A stretch of DNA of 64,000 bases from CAZJBS01 sp964544475 (GCA_964544475.1 CAZJBS010000007.1:62001-126000); one strand, 5' to 3'; shown: positions 16,118 to 25,808, counted from the first letter of the stretch. Notes: generated from the letters alone by a model not told the origin. Numbers and translations: made by a program.

Positions 16118-17455
16118 ATGGCTAAGCACGCGCTATGTCTCGCCTTACTCATGACAGCCCTCATACTGGGTTGTTCCGAAGACAAAAAAGATGACCCCGA
16201 TGGTAACCCCGACATCGCATCCTGCGAAGGCTGTCATACCGACTACGAGACACTCAAGGCAATTGCCGCCGAAGACACCATAAGCGGCGGAGGAGGATGT
16301 GGTGGAGATGCGCCCCACATCGAGCGATATGACCGCGTATATCTTGGAGGCGCCGGATACACGGCATTCAAGAACTCGACTCACGGTGGAATGACATGCG
16401 TTCAGTGCCACAATGGCACGGATGAGACTTCGGACAAAGCGGTGGCCCATTCGGGTGATTTCATCAGCCACCCGTCCACGTTTGCGCAGGACAAGTGCGG
16501 CAGTTGCCACAACACCATGGTGACGATGGCAAACAACAGTCTGCACCAGCAGGGATGGGGTCAGAAGAGAATGGTGTTCCTCCGGGCCGGATTGAGCTCA
16601 TTCGATGCGCTGTCTGAAACGATGAAAGCGGGATACCAGACGAACTGCGCCAAATGCCACGCCGGTTGCGGCGATTGTCACGTCATGCGGCCAAAAGCCG
16701 GTGGCGGCGGACTCTACAAAGGCCATCAATTCACGTCCCCCGACATGCGAGATCAATGCGTGGCATGCCATTCCAGCCGTGGAGGTCATGCGTATTTTGG
16801 TATTGGAACGGGAACGGTTCCGGACGTCCACTACTCAAGCCAGCATATGGAATGTCTGGACTGCCATACCGGGGCCGAAGTGCACGGCAATGGACAGGTG
16901 CAAAATACCCGGTGGCAGATGCCCGGCCTGCCTTCCTGTACCAACTGCCACACCGATGTGGCCACGTCCAATGCGTATCATACGGAACACATCGGAACCT
17001 TCAGTTGCAACACATGCCATTCGCAGAACTACAACAACTGCGGCAGCTGCCACATCGGGGGCGAAGGCGCGCGTGTCGTCTCTCATCAGAGTTTCAAAAT
17101 CGGCATGAATCCGATCAGGGACATCAAACCGCCATACAAGTTCGCGCTCCTGCGCAGATCGCTGAGTGCGCCGGACAGCTGGGAACTCTATGGAACGTCG
17201 TCGCTGGGCAATTTCGGCGTGGCGCCAACGTACAAGTATACCACGCCGCACAACATTCTACGCTGGACCACCCGTACGCAGGTTGGAAGCGGCAAACCAT
17301 GTTACGACAATTGCCACATCATTTTCGAAAACAACACGTATCGCAACCGCAATCTGTTCTTGTTCAATTCCGATTTACTGGAGACGTGGGAACTCAGCGC
17401 CGATACCGGCATCGTCGTGGACGGCAGACTTCCGTCCGGCTGGGGTACACCGTAA
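16118..17455 (+). CDS. Multiheme c-type cytochrome lipoprotein
   Basis: A 445-residue secreted electron carrier or reductase. The start MAKHALCLALLMTALILGC is a lipoprotein signal ending at the lipid-bearing Cys; an upstream frame from 16070 is rejected because CGGAG precedes 16118. I count ten CxxCH heme sites: CEGCH, CVQCH, CGSCH, CAKCH, CGDCH, CVACH, CLDCH, CTNCH, CNTCH and CGSCH. An eleventh possible site, CYDNCH, has one extra residue. Two sites (CAKCH, CGDCH) are only two residues apart, which gives closely stacked hemes. The last 100 residues are heme-poor. It recalls octaheme tetrathionate or nitrite-type reductases in size, but no CxxCK active-site heme is present. The rhodanese downstream suggests a sulfur substrate; this is inference. 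Confidence 0.93.
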   Translation: MAKHALCLALLMTALILGCSEDKKDDPDGNPDIASCEGCHTDYETLKAIAAEDTISGGGGCGGDAPHIERYDRVYLGGAGYTAFKNSTHGGMTCVQCHNGTDETSDKAVAHSGDFISHPSTFAQDKCGSCHNTMVTMANNSLHQQGWGQKRMVFLRAGLSSFDALSETMKAGYQTNCAKCHAGCGDCHVMRPKAGGGGLYKGHQFTSPDMRDQCVACHSSRGGHAYFGIGTGTVPDVHYSSQHMECLDCHTGAEVHGNGQVQNTRWQMPGLPSCTNCHTDVATSNAYHTEHIGTFSCNTCHSQNYNNCGSCHIGGEGARVVSHQSFKIGMNPIRDIKPPYKFALLRRSLSAPDSWELYGTSSLGNFGVAPTYKYTTPHNILRWTTRTQVGSGKPCYDNCHIIFENNTYRNRNLFLFNSDLLETWELSADTGIVVDGRLPSGWGTP

Positions 17456-17492
17456 CTCCGACACATCCACTTAACCGTTTGAAGGAGACTGT

Positions 17493-18494
17493 ATGAAGAA
17501 CTGGAAGCACATGATGGCCTTGCTGGTCATTCCATTGATGCTTGGATTTGTCGCCTGCAGCGACGACGATGACAAGGCGGCCATTAATGAAGCCGACGTG
17601 TTGTTGAAGTACCTCGAGGCCAATGGGAATTACATCAACACGTCCGCGCCGTCGATTGCACCCGCCTCGGAGGTCCGGACCAATCAGGGTTCTGCATCCT
17701 ATTATATCATCGACATCCGGAGTTCCACGGACTTCGCCAACGGTCATATCGAAGGGGCTCACAATGTGACGATGGCCAATCTGCGCAGCCACTATGTCGC
17801 CAACAACGGGCCGTCCTTCACAAAGGTGTACGTTGTTTGTTATTCCGGCCAGTCGGCGGCCTACGGGGCGTCCCTGCTGCGTCTGCTCGGTTACAGCAAC
17901 GTGTATTCGATGAAGTGGGGCATGAGTTCATGGGATTCGACCTTCGCACAAAACTACTGGCTGACAAAACGCAGCAACGTGCGGGCAACTCAGTTCGACA
18001 CGATTACCTATCCGAAGCCGGCCGCCGGAGAACTTCCCGTTCTCAACACCGGTTTGAGCGACGGTGCGTCCATCCTGTCGGATCGCGTGGATACTTTGCT
18101 TTCTTATGGGTTCACACCGGCCAATATCACCGAAGCAACGGTGTTTGCGAATCTGAGCAACTACTATGTTGTCAACTACTGGCTGACGTCGCAATACTAT
18201 GATCCGGGCCACATTCCCGGCGCCGTGAATTATGTCCCCAAAGCGGACCTGAAGGACTCGACGTACATCCGGACGCTGCCGACGGATCAACCGGTTGTCG
18301 TGTATTGCTACACCGGCCAAACCAGCGCTTTTGTATCGGCATACCTGAGACTGCTGGGCTATGACGCCCGCTCCCTGTCCTTTGGAGCCAACGCCATGAT
18401 CTACGACCTCATTCTGGGTCGTGCGGGTTTCACGACCTTCGTGCCGGGAACTGACATCATGCAGTACCCCTGGGTCACGGGCGCGGCAAACTGA
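17493..18494 (+). CDS. Double-rhodanese lipoprotein
   Basis: A 333-residue exported protein with two rhodanese (sulfurtransferase) domains. The lipoprotein signal MKNWKHMMALLVIPLMLGF ends before AC, so Cys22 is the lipid site. Domain 1 (about 60-150) has IIDIRSSTDFANGHIEGA and the catalytic loop CYSGQSA with Cys116. Domain 2 (about 215-315) has GHIPGAVNY and the loop CYTGQTS with Cys272. Both keep the active cysteine, which is unusual because tandem rhodaneses often retain only one. The domain 2 equivalent of the conserved DxR is altered (VVNYW). It lies 37 bases after the cytochrome gene and ends at a strong terminator. Transfer of sulfane sulfur to or from the cytochrome's substrate is a reasonable guess. 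Confidence 0.93.
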   Translation: MKNWKHMMALLVIPLMLGFVACSDDDDKAAINEADVLLKYLEANGNYINTSAPSIAPASEVRTNQGSASYYIIDIRSSTDFANGHIEGAHNVTMANLRSHYVANNGPSFTKVYVVCYSGQSAAYGASLLRLLGYSNVYSMKWGMSSWDSTFAQNYWLTKRSNVRATQFDTITYPKPAAGELPVLNTGLSDGASILSDRVDTLLSYGFTPANITEATVFANLSNYYVVNYWLTSQYYDPGHIPGAVNYVPKADLKDSTYIRTLPTDQPVVVYCYTGQTSAFVSAYLRLLGYDARSLSFGANAMIYDLILGRAGFTTFVPGTDIMQYPWVTGAAN

Positions 18495-18515
18495 CCACGC
18501 TGATCACGAGTCATG

Positions 18516-18543
18516 AAAAAACCCGCCGGAAGGCGGGTTTTTT
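18516..18543 (+). terminator. Bidirectional rho-independent terminator
   Basis: A near-ideal hairpin, AAAAAACCCGCC at 18516-18527, GGAA loop, GGCGGGTTTTTT at 18532-18543. It ends the MarR-cytochrome-rhodanese operon and, read in reverse, would also end the minus-strand gene at 18589-19422. Confidence 0.96.
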
Positions 18544-18588
18544 CTTTTATGGCACATAAGCTTGTCTTGCGGCTTTGGCCGGGGCAAG

Positions 18589-19422
18589 TCAAACCCTCTC
18601 TCCGGCCAATGCCACCTCACGCAATGGCGTCCGTTTCGAAGATTTCTCACCCTGACAAGCGTTTTCCCGAAGCCACCACTCCCATCCGCACTCGTCGTTT
18701 TCCGGCAGGGCACAGGTGTTGTGACCTTTCTTGAATCCGGCCGCCATTCGGCCAAAGGAAGGCAACGGGAGAATTCGACCTGGGACGCCACAGCGTTCCA
18801 TCCAGACCCGCGCCATTTCGCCCAGCGTCGTCACCTCGGGGCCGCCAATCTCCACGATTTTCCCTTGCGGACCTTCCCGGACCAACCTCGCCAACTCGCC
18901 GGAAACCGTATCGGTGCTGATGGGCTGGACTTTGAATGATGTCGGAATGACAAGCCATCGCCCGATCCGGCCTCTGGAAAACAGTTCGTCGATGAATTCA
19001 TGAAACTGTGTGGCCCGCAATATGGTGAACGGCAATCCGCTTTGACGAACGAAATTTTCCGCCACCAGTTTTTTTCTATAATAACGAAATGGAATCCGGT
19101 CGACGCCGACAATGGAGACATACAAGAGATGCCGGACCCCCGCTTCTTTGGCGGCGCGAATCAGGTTGCGCGTGCCCATCGTATCGGTGGTGTAATTGAA
19201 TGAACGGGCGCCGGAGGCCAGGTGAATCACGGTGTGAACTCCGTCCAGGGCGGCCTTAAGGCCAAAGCCGTCGTACAAATCCACCGGGTACCAATCCCAC
19301 GGCATGTCTTCCGCCCGACGGCGTGACGCAATCCGGACCTGGGCGCCTTCCGTCCCCAACCGGGCCGCCACTTTCCTGCCCAGTACGCCGGTTCCACCCG
19401 TGATCAATATTTTATCTGTCAT
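18589..19422 (-). CDS. NAD(P)-binding epimerase/NmrA-like reductase
   Basis: A 277-residue Rossmann-fold protein of the atypical or extended short-chain dehydrogenase group. The dinucleotide motif TGGTGVLG lies at the N-terminus (about residues 8-15), followed by VIHLASGA and HLLYVSIVGVDRIPFRYYRKK, where the YYRKK segment takes the place of the catalytic YxxxK. The layout matches NmrA/YbjT-type proteins that use or sense NAD(P)H. Two ATGs are adjacent (19425, 19422); the second has better spacing from AAGGAG. Substrate unknown. It is transcribed towards the shared terminator and is not obviously linked to the efflux operon further upstream. Confidence 0.85.
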   Translation of the reverse strand: MTDKILITGGTGVLGRKVAARLGTEGAQVRIASRRRAEDMPWDWYPVDLYDGFGLKAALDGVHTVIHLASGARSFNYTTDTMGTRNLIRAAKEAGVRHLLYVSIVGVDRIPFRYYRKKLVAENFVRQSGLPFTILRATQFHEFIDELFSRGRIGRWLVIPTSFKVQPISTDTVSGELARLVREGPQGKIVEIGGPEVTTLGEMARVWMERCGVPGRILPLPSFGRMAAGFKKGHNTCALPENDECGWEWWLRENACQGEKSSKRTPLREVALAGERV

Positions 19423-19528
19423 CATGTCTCCTTGTCGCGTCGGCGTTCGGAACGATGCCTGACTTCATCCGCCACGCGGGTACTTGAGTACGGAATCCAA
19501 AGCCCCATACGCAACATGTCCGAAAAAG

Positions 19529-22500
19529 TTACGCCACCACTTTGGTTTCCAGTTTCGGGACGACCGCCGGCGCCGGCATCCTCCCGTTACGGCGTCCATA
19601 CACCCTCCGAAACAACGCCGGCACTTTGACGCTCCACTCGTCGATCTTGGAATAAACGACAGGCACCAGGAGCAGCGTGAGAAACATCGAACTCGTCAGA
19701 CCTCCGATCAAAGCCCACGCCAGGCCGGTTTTCCATTCCGAACCCGCCGCCGTGGACATGGCAATCGGCATCATGCCGATGATCATCGTAAGCGTGGTCA
19801 TGAGAATCGGCCGCAGACGGCTTTTGCCGGCCTCCATCAACGCCTCCCGCGTTCCCAGGCCGGATTCCGATTTGTTCTGGTTCGTGCGGTCCACCAGCAG
19901 GATGGCGTTCTTCCCGACAAGTCCAACGAGCATGATGATGCCCAGCATGGAAAAAATGCTCAGCGATTTCATCGTCAGCGCCATGGCGAGCAGCGCGCCC
20001 ACCATTGCCACGGGAATGGAAAACATGACTACGAGCGGATAAATGTACGAATCATACAACGCCACCATGATCATATATACGAAAATGATGCCGGCCAGGA
20101 GCGCCAGCCCGAGGCTTCCAAAGGAATCTTTCTGATTTTTCAAATCGCCCATATAGGCGAGCGAAACGCCCCTGGGCAGCGGATTCTCTTTGATGGTCTT
20201 TTCGAAATCCTGAGCGATGCTCCCGCTCGGGCGGCCCACGGCCTGCGACAAGACGGTGATCGACGTATTGCGGTCCCGCCGTTGAAGCTTGCTCGGTCCG
20301 GTCACTTTTTGGATCGTGGCAAATTGCTGCAACTCGATCGCCTGCCCGCGCCGGTTGAGGAAAGTGAGCCGGCCAATCTCGCCGGTTTTGGACCGGTCAA
20401 GTTCATCCATCACCACACGGATGTCGTACTCGTTTTCGCCGTCCCGGAATTTCGATTCGTTGTCGCCGGTCAAAGCGACACGCAGCGTGGCCCCGACCTC
20501 GGCCATCGTCAGTCCGAAAGCGGCCATCTTCTGCCGGTCGATATCGACGCGCGTTTCGGGCTTCCCGTCCTCCGACGACAGACGCACGTCCCCGGTGCCC
20601 GGGATGGCATGCAGCATATCCACGATGCGATGCGCCGAGGCCAACACCAACGCCCGGTCGGAACCGCTCACCGCAATCTGGATCGGGGTCTGGTTGGCCG
20701 TGCCGAAAATGCCGATCGGATTCGCGCGCACTTTGACGCCGGGGATCTGCTGGACTTTTTGTTTGATCTCCCATTGCATGTCGTCCGTCGATTTCACGCG
20801 TTCCTCTTTTGGCACAAGCGTCACATTGATCTCGGCGACGTTGTTGGAGTTTTGACCCAGCAATCCTTCGTTGGAAGCGCCGACGTTGACAAAAGCCATA
20901 TGGACTTCCGGCATCGCAAACAGCATACGCTCGACGTCCTGCGTCGTATAGTTCGTCTGCTCAATGGAGGCGCCCGGGGGCAGTTCGATGGTGACCGCAA
21001 ATTCCCCGCGATCCGATTGCGCCACAAACTCCGAGCCGATGAATCCCAGCGGCACGAGCGACAACGAAGCAAAAAACAACGCCAGGGTCATCAGGGCCAC
21101 CTTGCCGCGGTTGGCCAGGCTCCAGCGCAACAAGGAAAGATAGTGCGTCGTGAACCGGTCATACCACGATTCGAACCACAACGCAAACCGGCCCATCAGC
21201 GTGTCCTTCGTGAACAGTTCGATCTTCGCAAACCGGGACGCCAGCATCGGTGTGATGGTGAAAGACACAAACAGGCTGAGCAGGGTCGATACGACGACCA
21301 CGACGGAAAACTGGCGCAGGATATTGCCGATCAGGCCGCTCGTAAGGGCCAATGGCACAAACACCACCACATCCACGAGTGTGATCGAAAGGGCCGCAAA
21401 CCCGATTTCGTTACGGCCGATCAACGCAGCCTTGCGCCGCTCGACACCCTTTTCAAGATGATGGTAAATATTCTCCAGCACAACGATGGAATCATCGACG
21501 AGAATGCCGACGACCAGGGACAACCCCAGCAACGTCATCAGATTGAGTGAGAAATCGAACAGGTACATCGCAATGAATGTGGAGATCAACGAAGCCGGGA
21601 TCGCGATCATCACAATGACCGAGTTGCGCAGGCTGTGCAAAAAGAGGAACATCACCACGGCCACGAGCAGGACGGCCAGGGCGAGATCATACTTGACCGC
21701 GTTCGCGGCATCGACCGTGAATTGCGAAATATCCTGGGCAAGCTCCATCTGCAGCCGGATATCCTTGTGCTCGTCCTGCAACTTCACAATCTCGGCCCGG
21801 ACCAGTTTGCTGACCGCCACCGCATTGGCGTCGGACTGTTTCTGCACGTAAATACCGATCGACGTCTTGCCGTTGATGCGGCTGATATTGACGTAATCCC
21901 TCTGTCCGTCCTGCACTTCGGCCACGTCGGAAAGCCGAATGTCCCCCCCGGTTTTGGAGCGCCCGAGCACCAGGTCGCGCAGGTCGTCGACGGAATGGAA
22001 TTTTCCGGCCACGCGTACGACATACTGGCCGTCCTCGTCTTTGATGTTGCCGGTCGGAAAGTCCAGGTTCGACGCCTTGATGATCTCGGTGACCTGCAGG
22101 ACGGACAACCCGTACCCGCGCAGTCTGGCCGCATCCAGGTTGACTCTGATTTCACGTTCATCGCCCCCGATCAACGTGACCTGACCGACGCCGGGCAACT
22201 TGGACAAACGTGGCTTGACATTGTCTTTCATGAACTGGTAGAACTCACGGGCCGGCATCGTCGACGTGGCGCCCAGCCGAACAACCGGAATTTCATCAAG
22301 GGCAAATTTCGAAATGGCCGGCGCCTTGACGTCGGCGGGAAATTTCCCTGTGATTTCACCGATTTTGCGCTGGGCATTCTGCAGGGCGACATCCACGTCG
22401 GCCCCCTGGTTGAATTCGATGAAGGCAAAGGAAACGCCTTCGGCGGACGTGGTCGCGATCGAGGAAATATCGTCGAGACTCGAAACGGCGTCCTCAATCG

Positions 22501-22696
22501 GCTTGGACACGGACGTCTCCACCTCATACGGCGACGCGCCCGGATAGACCGTCGCGATCGTAATCACCGGCGGGCTGATTTTCGGGAGCAATTCGTACGA
22601 CAATTGCGTGTAACTGAAAAACCCGAGTACACCCAGCGCCGCGAAAATCACGACGATGAGCGACGGACGTTTTATGGCAAGTTCTGTCAGAGTCAT
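19529..22696 (-). CDS. RND efflux transporter (AcrB/HAE1-like)
   Basis: A 1055-residue inner-membrane pump of the RND superfamily that drives export of hydrophobic compounds with the proton gradient. The N-terminal membrane helix is followed by large periplasmic porter domains and a second membrane-porter repeat. The proton-relay residues are present: the Asp pair in VGILVDDSIVVLENI and the Lys in LVGLVGKNAILLVDRT. The protein is of normal length for HAE1 pumps, which export drugs; it lacks the marker features of heavy-metal (CzcA) pumps. It forms the third gene after tetR, tolC-like and adaptor genes in one operon. The start at 22696 has AAAGGA nine bases ahead. Confidence 0.96.
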   Translation of the reverse strand: MTLTELAIKRPSLIVVIFAALGVLGFFSYTQLSYELLPKISPPVITIATVYPGASPYEVETSVSKPIEDAVSSLDDISSIATTSAEGVSFAFIEFNQGADVDVALQNAQRKIGEITGKFPADVKAPAISKFALDEIPVVRLGATSTMPAREFYQFMKDNVKPRLSKLPGVGQVTLIGGDEREIRVNLDAARLRGYGLSVLQVTEIIKASNLDFPTGNIKDEDGQYVVRVAGKFHSVDDLRDLVLGRSKTGGDIRLSDVAEVQDGQRDYVNISRINGKTSIGIYVQKQSDANAVAVSKLVRAEIVKLQDEHKDIRLQMELAQDISQFTVDAANAVKYDLALAVLLVAVVMFLFLHSLRNSVIVMIAIPASLISTFIAMYLFDFSLNLMTLLGLSLVVGILVDDSIVVLENIYHHLEKGVERRKAALIGRNEIGFAALSITLVDVVVFVPLALTSGLIGNILRQFSVVVVVSTLLSLFVSFTITPMLASRFAKIELFTKDTLMGRFALWFESWYDRFTTHYLSLLRWSLANRGKVALMTLALFFASLSLVPLGFIGSEFVAQSDRGEFAVTIELPPGASIEQTNYTTQDVERMLFAMPEVHMAFVNVGASNEGLLGQNSNNVAEINVTLVPKEERVKSTDDMQWEIKQKVQQIPGVKVRANPIGIFGTANQTPIQIAVSGSDRALVLASAHRIVDMLHAIPGTGDVRLSSEDGKPETRVDIDRQKMAAFGLTMAEVGATLRVALTGDNESKFRDGENEYDIRVVMDELDRSKTGEIGRLTFLNRRGQAIELQQFATIQKVTGPSKLQRRDRNTSITVLSQAVGRPSGSIAQDFEKTIKENPLPRGVSLAYMGDLKNQKDSFGSLGLALLAGIIFVYMIMVALYDSYIYPLVVMFSIPVAMVGALLAMALTMKSLSIFSMLGIIMLVGLVGKNAILLVDRTNQNKSESGLGTREALMEAGKSRLRPILMTTLTMIIGMMPIAMSTAAGSEWKTGLAWALIGGLTSSMFLTLLLVPVVYSKIDEWSVKVPALFRRVYGRRNGRMPAPAVVPKLETKVVA

Positions 22697-22711
22697 GGGA
22701 TCATCCTTTGA

Positions 22712-23761
22712 TTACTGTATGACCGTGACGGGATAATCATCCCGCAGGTTGTTATGGCCGCTGGTCACGACCTGTTCACCGTCCTTCAATCCGTCGATGA
22801 CCTGGAGCCGCGTTCCGAATTCCGAACCCACCACAATGGGGCGCAATCTCGCGGCGCCGTTTTCGATCACGAAAACCTCCGGTTTACGGATACTCCCGAT
22901 GAGAGCCTCCCGCGGTATGGTCAGATACGCCCCCGTGCCGGTTCCCGTCAGTGCCACGCGAGCGAACATGCCGGCTTTGAGCGGGTGCTTCGAATCATTG
23001 GTGAGCGCGATTTCGACGGGATACGTGTGCGCTTCGTCGGCTTTGGCGCTGATGGTATGAACCCGTCCTTCGAAGGCAACCCCGGGATAGACTTCCGTCG
23101 TGACCACGGCCTTGTCACCCGTTTTCAAGCCGAACACGTCCGCTTCGGCCACAGAGACTTTCACTTTAAGTCTTGAAATATCCACGACATTGGCCACGGC
23201 CATTTTGTCGAGGATCATTGTTCCGACGTCCACCATGCGGGCCGTGACAACGCCGGCAATCGGCGACGTGACCCTGGTGTCCCGGTATTGGCGCCGAGCC
23301 ATGATGAATTGGGATTCCGCGGCCTGGAAAGCCTGTCGTACGGATTCATACTGCGAATCGCTGATGGTCTTTTCTCTAAACAATGTCTCGTAGCGATCGA
23401 GGTCTTTCTTCGCTTTGTCATAATTGACTTCGGCGAGCGACAGGGCGGCCTTCTTCACCTCGTCGTCCACCTGGACCAGTACAGCGCCGGCGTCCACGTG
23501 GTCGCCCACCTCGACAAACGCCGCAAGGACACGGCCCTGCGTCTCGGCCAGGACGGTGACATCATGGTGGCCGGCGATCGTGCCGACAAGGGACAGGCGT
23601 TTTTCCAGTGTTTGCGTCGATACCGTAACAACGCTCACCGGATACGACGACATTTTGTCGCTTCGAGCGCTGGCTGCGGCCCTGGATTTGTTGTTGATCA
23701 GAATGGTCACGATGCCGGCCAGGAGGGCCAGTACGACGACGGTTATTTTGATGCGTTTCAT
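22712..23761 (-). CDS. RND periplasmic adaptor (MFP) subunit
   Basis: A 349-residue adaptor that joins the RND pump to the outer-membrane channel. An N-terminal membrane anchor (ITVVVLALLAGIVTILIN) is followed by a half-lipoyl motif around VLAETQGRVLAAFVEVGDHVDAG, a helical hairpin (about 105-160), the second half-lipoyl region RVTSPIAGVVTARMVDVG, and a beta-barrel domain. No lipobox is seen, so it is anchored by the N-terminal helix. It begins behind GAGGAG at 23761, 27 bases after the channel gene, and its stop is 15 bases before the RND gene. Confidence 0.95.
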   Translation of the reverse strand: MKRIKITVVVLALLAGIVTILINNKSRAAASARSDKMSSYPVSVVTVSTQTLEKRLSLVGTIAGHHDVTVLAETQGRVLAAFVEVGDHVDAGAVLVQVDDEVKKAALSLAEVNYDKAKKDLDRYETLFREKTISDSQYESVRQAFQAAESQFIMARRQYRDTRVTSPIAGVVTARMVDVGTMILDKMAVANVVDISRLKVKVSVAEADVFGLKTGDKAVVTTEVYPGVAFEGRVHTISAKADEAHTYPVEIALTNDSKHPLKAGMFARVALTGTGTGAYLTIPREALIGSIRKPEVFVIENGAARLRPIVVGSEFGTRLQVIDGLKDGEQVVTSGHNNLRDDYPVTVIQ

Positions 23762-23788
23762 CGGTTGCGTCTCCTCGAGTGAAAGGGT

Positions 23789-25120
23789 CTATTTTTTCGT
23801 TTCAATGGTCGTGCCCAGGGCCTGTTCGAGCCGGGCTTTCGCGATTTCAAAATCCACCAGCGTGTGGGTGTAGTTGGTCCGGGCCTGCAACAACGCCACT
23901 TCCGCATCGAGCAGATCGGAACTCAACGCAAAACCGTTTTTGAATTTCTCGCTGGTGATCCGGTAGTTCTCCTGCGCGAGCCTGACGCCCTTGTCCGCCA
24001 CCGAGATGCGCTCTTTCGCCTGTTGGACGTTCAGGTAACTCTGCGTGATTTCCAGGGACAGCCGGTCTTTCGTCATCTGCAGGCCATCCCGCATTTGCTC
24101 CAGCTGGGCCCTGGCCTGATGCGTCTGGTAACCGGTTGCACCCCAATTCCAGATGTCAAAACTCACCGACAAGGCCACATCCCAGGTGTCCCGGAATTGA
24201 TCGCGGGTCGGAAAAATCCGCTGATTGGGATTGCTGTAATAATAATTGGCGCCCAAAGCCACTTGCGGATACCAGCCGCCGCCTGCGGCTTTGACATTCG
24301 CTTCGCCGGCCTTCACGCGGTATTCCATGGCCCGGATTTCACTGTGGTTATTGGCCGAAAGTCCAACCATGTCATTCAAGGGAGGCATCGCCTCGTCCTC
24401 AAACCGGATCTCCGAGGCGGGTTCCACCGTCGTATCCAGCGGCAACCCGATGACATTGTTGAATCCGATCATGGCCAACCGCACGGCATTGCGGCTGTCG
24501 ATATCCTGAAGCTCGACGCCGGCCAATTGCACTTCCACCTTCAGGACGTCGCTCTGCGTAGCCAGTCCCTGCGCCAGAAGATTTCGTGCGTCCTTCAGGT
24601 GGGCTTTCACCTGGGCCACATTTTCCGCCACCATCGCGCTGACCTGCCGCGCTTTGTAAAGGTTCCAATACGCCGCTTTCACGCGAAAGGTCAGGTCGCG
24701 TTTGTCCCTGTCAAATTCCATTTGACTGGCCTTGGCCGCATAATCGGCGGCTTTGATGCCGTTTTCGATCCGAAAGCCGGTGAAAAGCGGTTGTTGGAGG
24801 GACACGGACGAGTTGTAGTAATTCACAATGGACGGCGCGATGGTGATCGGATTGGGCACACCGGGTATCGAAAAGCTGGCTGCGTCGATTTCACTGACGC
24901 GCTGGTAGGCCGCATTAAGTTTGAGCTTCGGCAGGCGGGCCGTTTCCATCTCACGTTGGCGCGCATCGGCATACGCCACGCCCATCGACGACGCATGCAA
25001 CGACGAACTGTGGTCGAGCGCAATGCGGATCGCGTCTTCAACCGTCAGTTTTTGCTGCGCCCAAACCGGCCCGGTGAGCGTCACGGCCAGCGCATATCGG
25101 ATAAAACGGAGGAATTTCAT
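23789..25120 (-). CDS. TolC-family outer-membrane efflux channel
   Basis: A 443-residue TolC-like protein. A signal peptide, MKFLRFIRYALAVTLTGPVWA, precedes QQKLTVEDAIRIALDHSSS, the usual first helix of the family. Two similar halves of long coiled-coil helices and short barrel strands follow; the second half begins near EIRAMEYRVKAGEANVKAA. The start at 25120 has an AGGAG site; the longer frame to 25150 would overlap the tetR end. It lies 16 bases after tetR and 27 before the adaptor gene, so it completes the three-part pump. Confidence 0.95.
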   Translation of the reverse strand: MKFLRFIRYALAVTLTGPVWAQQKLTVEDAIRIALDHSSSLHASSMGVAYADARQREMETARLPKLKLNAAYQRVSEIDAASFSIPGVPNPITIAPSIVNYYNSSVSLQQPLFTGFRIENGIKAADYAAKASQMEFDRDKRDLTFRVKAAYWNLYKARQVSAMVAENVAQVKAHLKDARNLLAQGLATQSDVLKVEVQLAGVELQDIDSRNAVRLAMIGFNNVIGLPLDTTVEPASEIRFEDEAMPPLNDMVGLSANNHSEIRAMEYRVKAGEANVKAAGGGWYPQVALGANYYYSNPNQRIFPTRDQFRDTWDVALSVSFDIWNWGATGYQTHQARAQLEQMRDGLQMTKDRLSLEITQSYLNVQQAKERISVADKGVRLAQENYRITSEKFKNGFALSSDLLDAEVALLQARTNYTHTLVDFEIAKARLEQALGTTIETKK

Positions 25121-25136
25121 TGTTAGCTCCTGTGAA

Positions 25137-25781
25137 TTAGCGTTCAACAAACCACGGCTCGGTCGCCGTCACAAACGTATCGTGATATTTCGCTCTCCCC
25201 GAGTCGGTCAGCAAGCCTTCAAAAAAGACTTTTTGAATCGCGTCAAAAACCTGGGACGCGGTGTACGGCATCTGGTTAAGCGCGTCGGGCGTGACCAAAC
25301 CCTGAATGGCCGTCGCCCAGATATGGACCACGAGTTTTTCGTCGAGATCCTTTCGAAATACACCGTTCTCGACGCCTTCATGTATGAGCATCGCCGTGTC
25401 CTGAAAAATGCGCTGACGCCGGAACTCCATGATCTTCGCCCAGATCTCCGGCCAATTGCGCTTCATGTCCGAGACCAGTACGGTGCTCCATTGCGAATAA
25501 ATGTTCTTCGTGAGATACTCCATCATGTGCTTCAGACGCTGCACAAAATCCATGCTCTTGTCGGCCATCAATTCGCCGACATAGCAATCGCATTGATCGG
25601 TCACGGCATGAATGATTTCCTGCAAAAGCGCTTCCTTGCTCGGAAAGTATTGATAAAGCGTTTTCTTGCTCATGCCGAGTTCGTCGGCGAGTTGATCCAT
25701 GGTCACGGCCGTAATACCCAAATGGTAGAATAGTTCCCTGGCTTTGCCCATGATGCGGTTTTTTGTTTTGAGTTCTGTCAT
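25137..25781 (-). CDS. TetR-family repressor of the efflux operon
   Basis: A 214-residue TetR regulator. The N-terminal helix-turn-helix is clear: IMGKARELFYHLGITAVTMDQ then LADELGMSKKTLYQYFPSKE. The C-terminal ligand domain is unique to each member, and three cysteines are present in its first helix region (DQCDCYV). It is the first gene of the tetR-tolC-adaptor-RND operon, with repeats of GTTTCCA upstream, so it probably represses its own operon until a pump substrate binds. An AGGAAA site precedes the ATG at 25781. Confidence 0.93.
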   Translation of the reverse strand: MTELKTKNRIMGKARELFYHLGITAVTMDQLADELGMSKKTLYQYFPSKEALLQEIIHAVTDQCDCYVGELMADKSMDFVQRLKHMMEYLTKNIYSQWSTVLVSDMKRNWPEIWAKIMEFRRQRIFQDTAMLIHEGVENGVFRKDLDEKLVVHIWATAIQGLVTPDALNQMPYTASQVFDAIQKVFFEGLLTDSGRAKYHDTFVTATEPWFVER

Positions 25782-25808
25782 AGCGGAATTTCCTGTCTGA
25801 TTTTTCGC

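Noticed and set aside
19484..21550. A 688-codon plus-strand frame
   Set aside because: Antisense to the RND pump gene; very rich in His, Gln and Arg with no domain or ribosome site.
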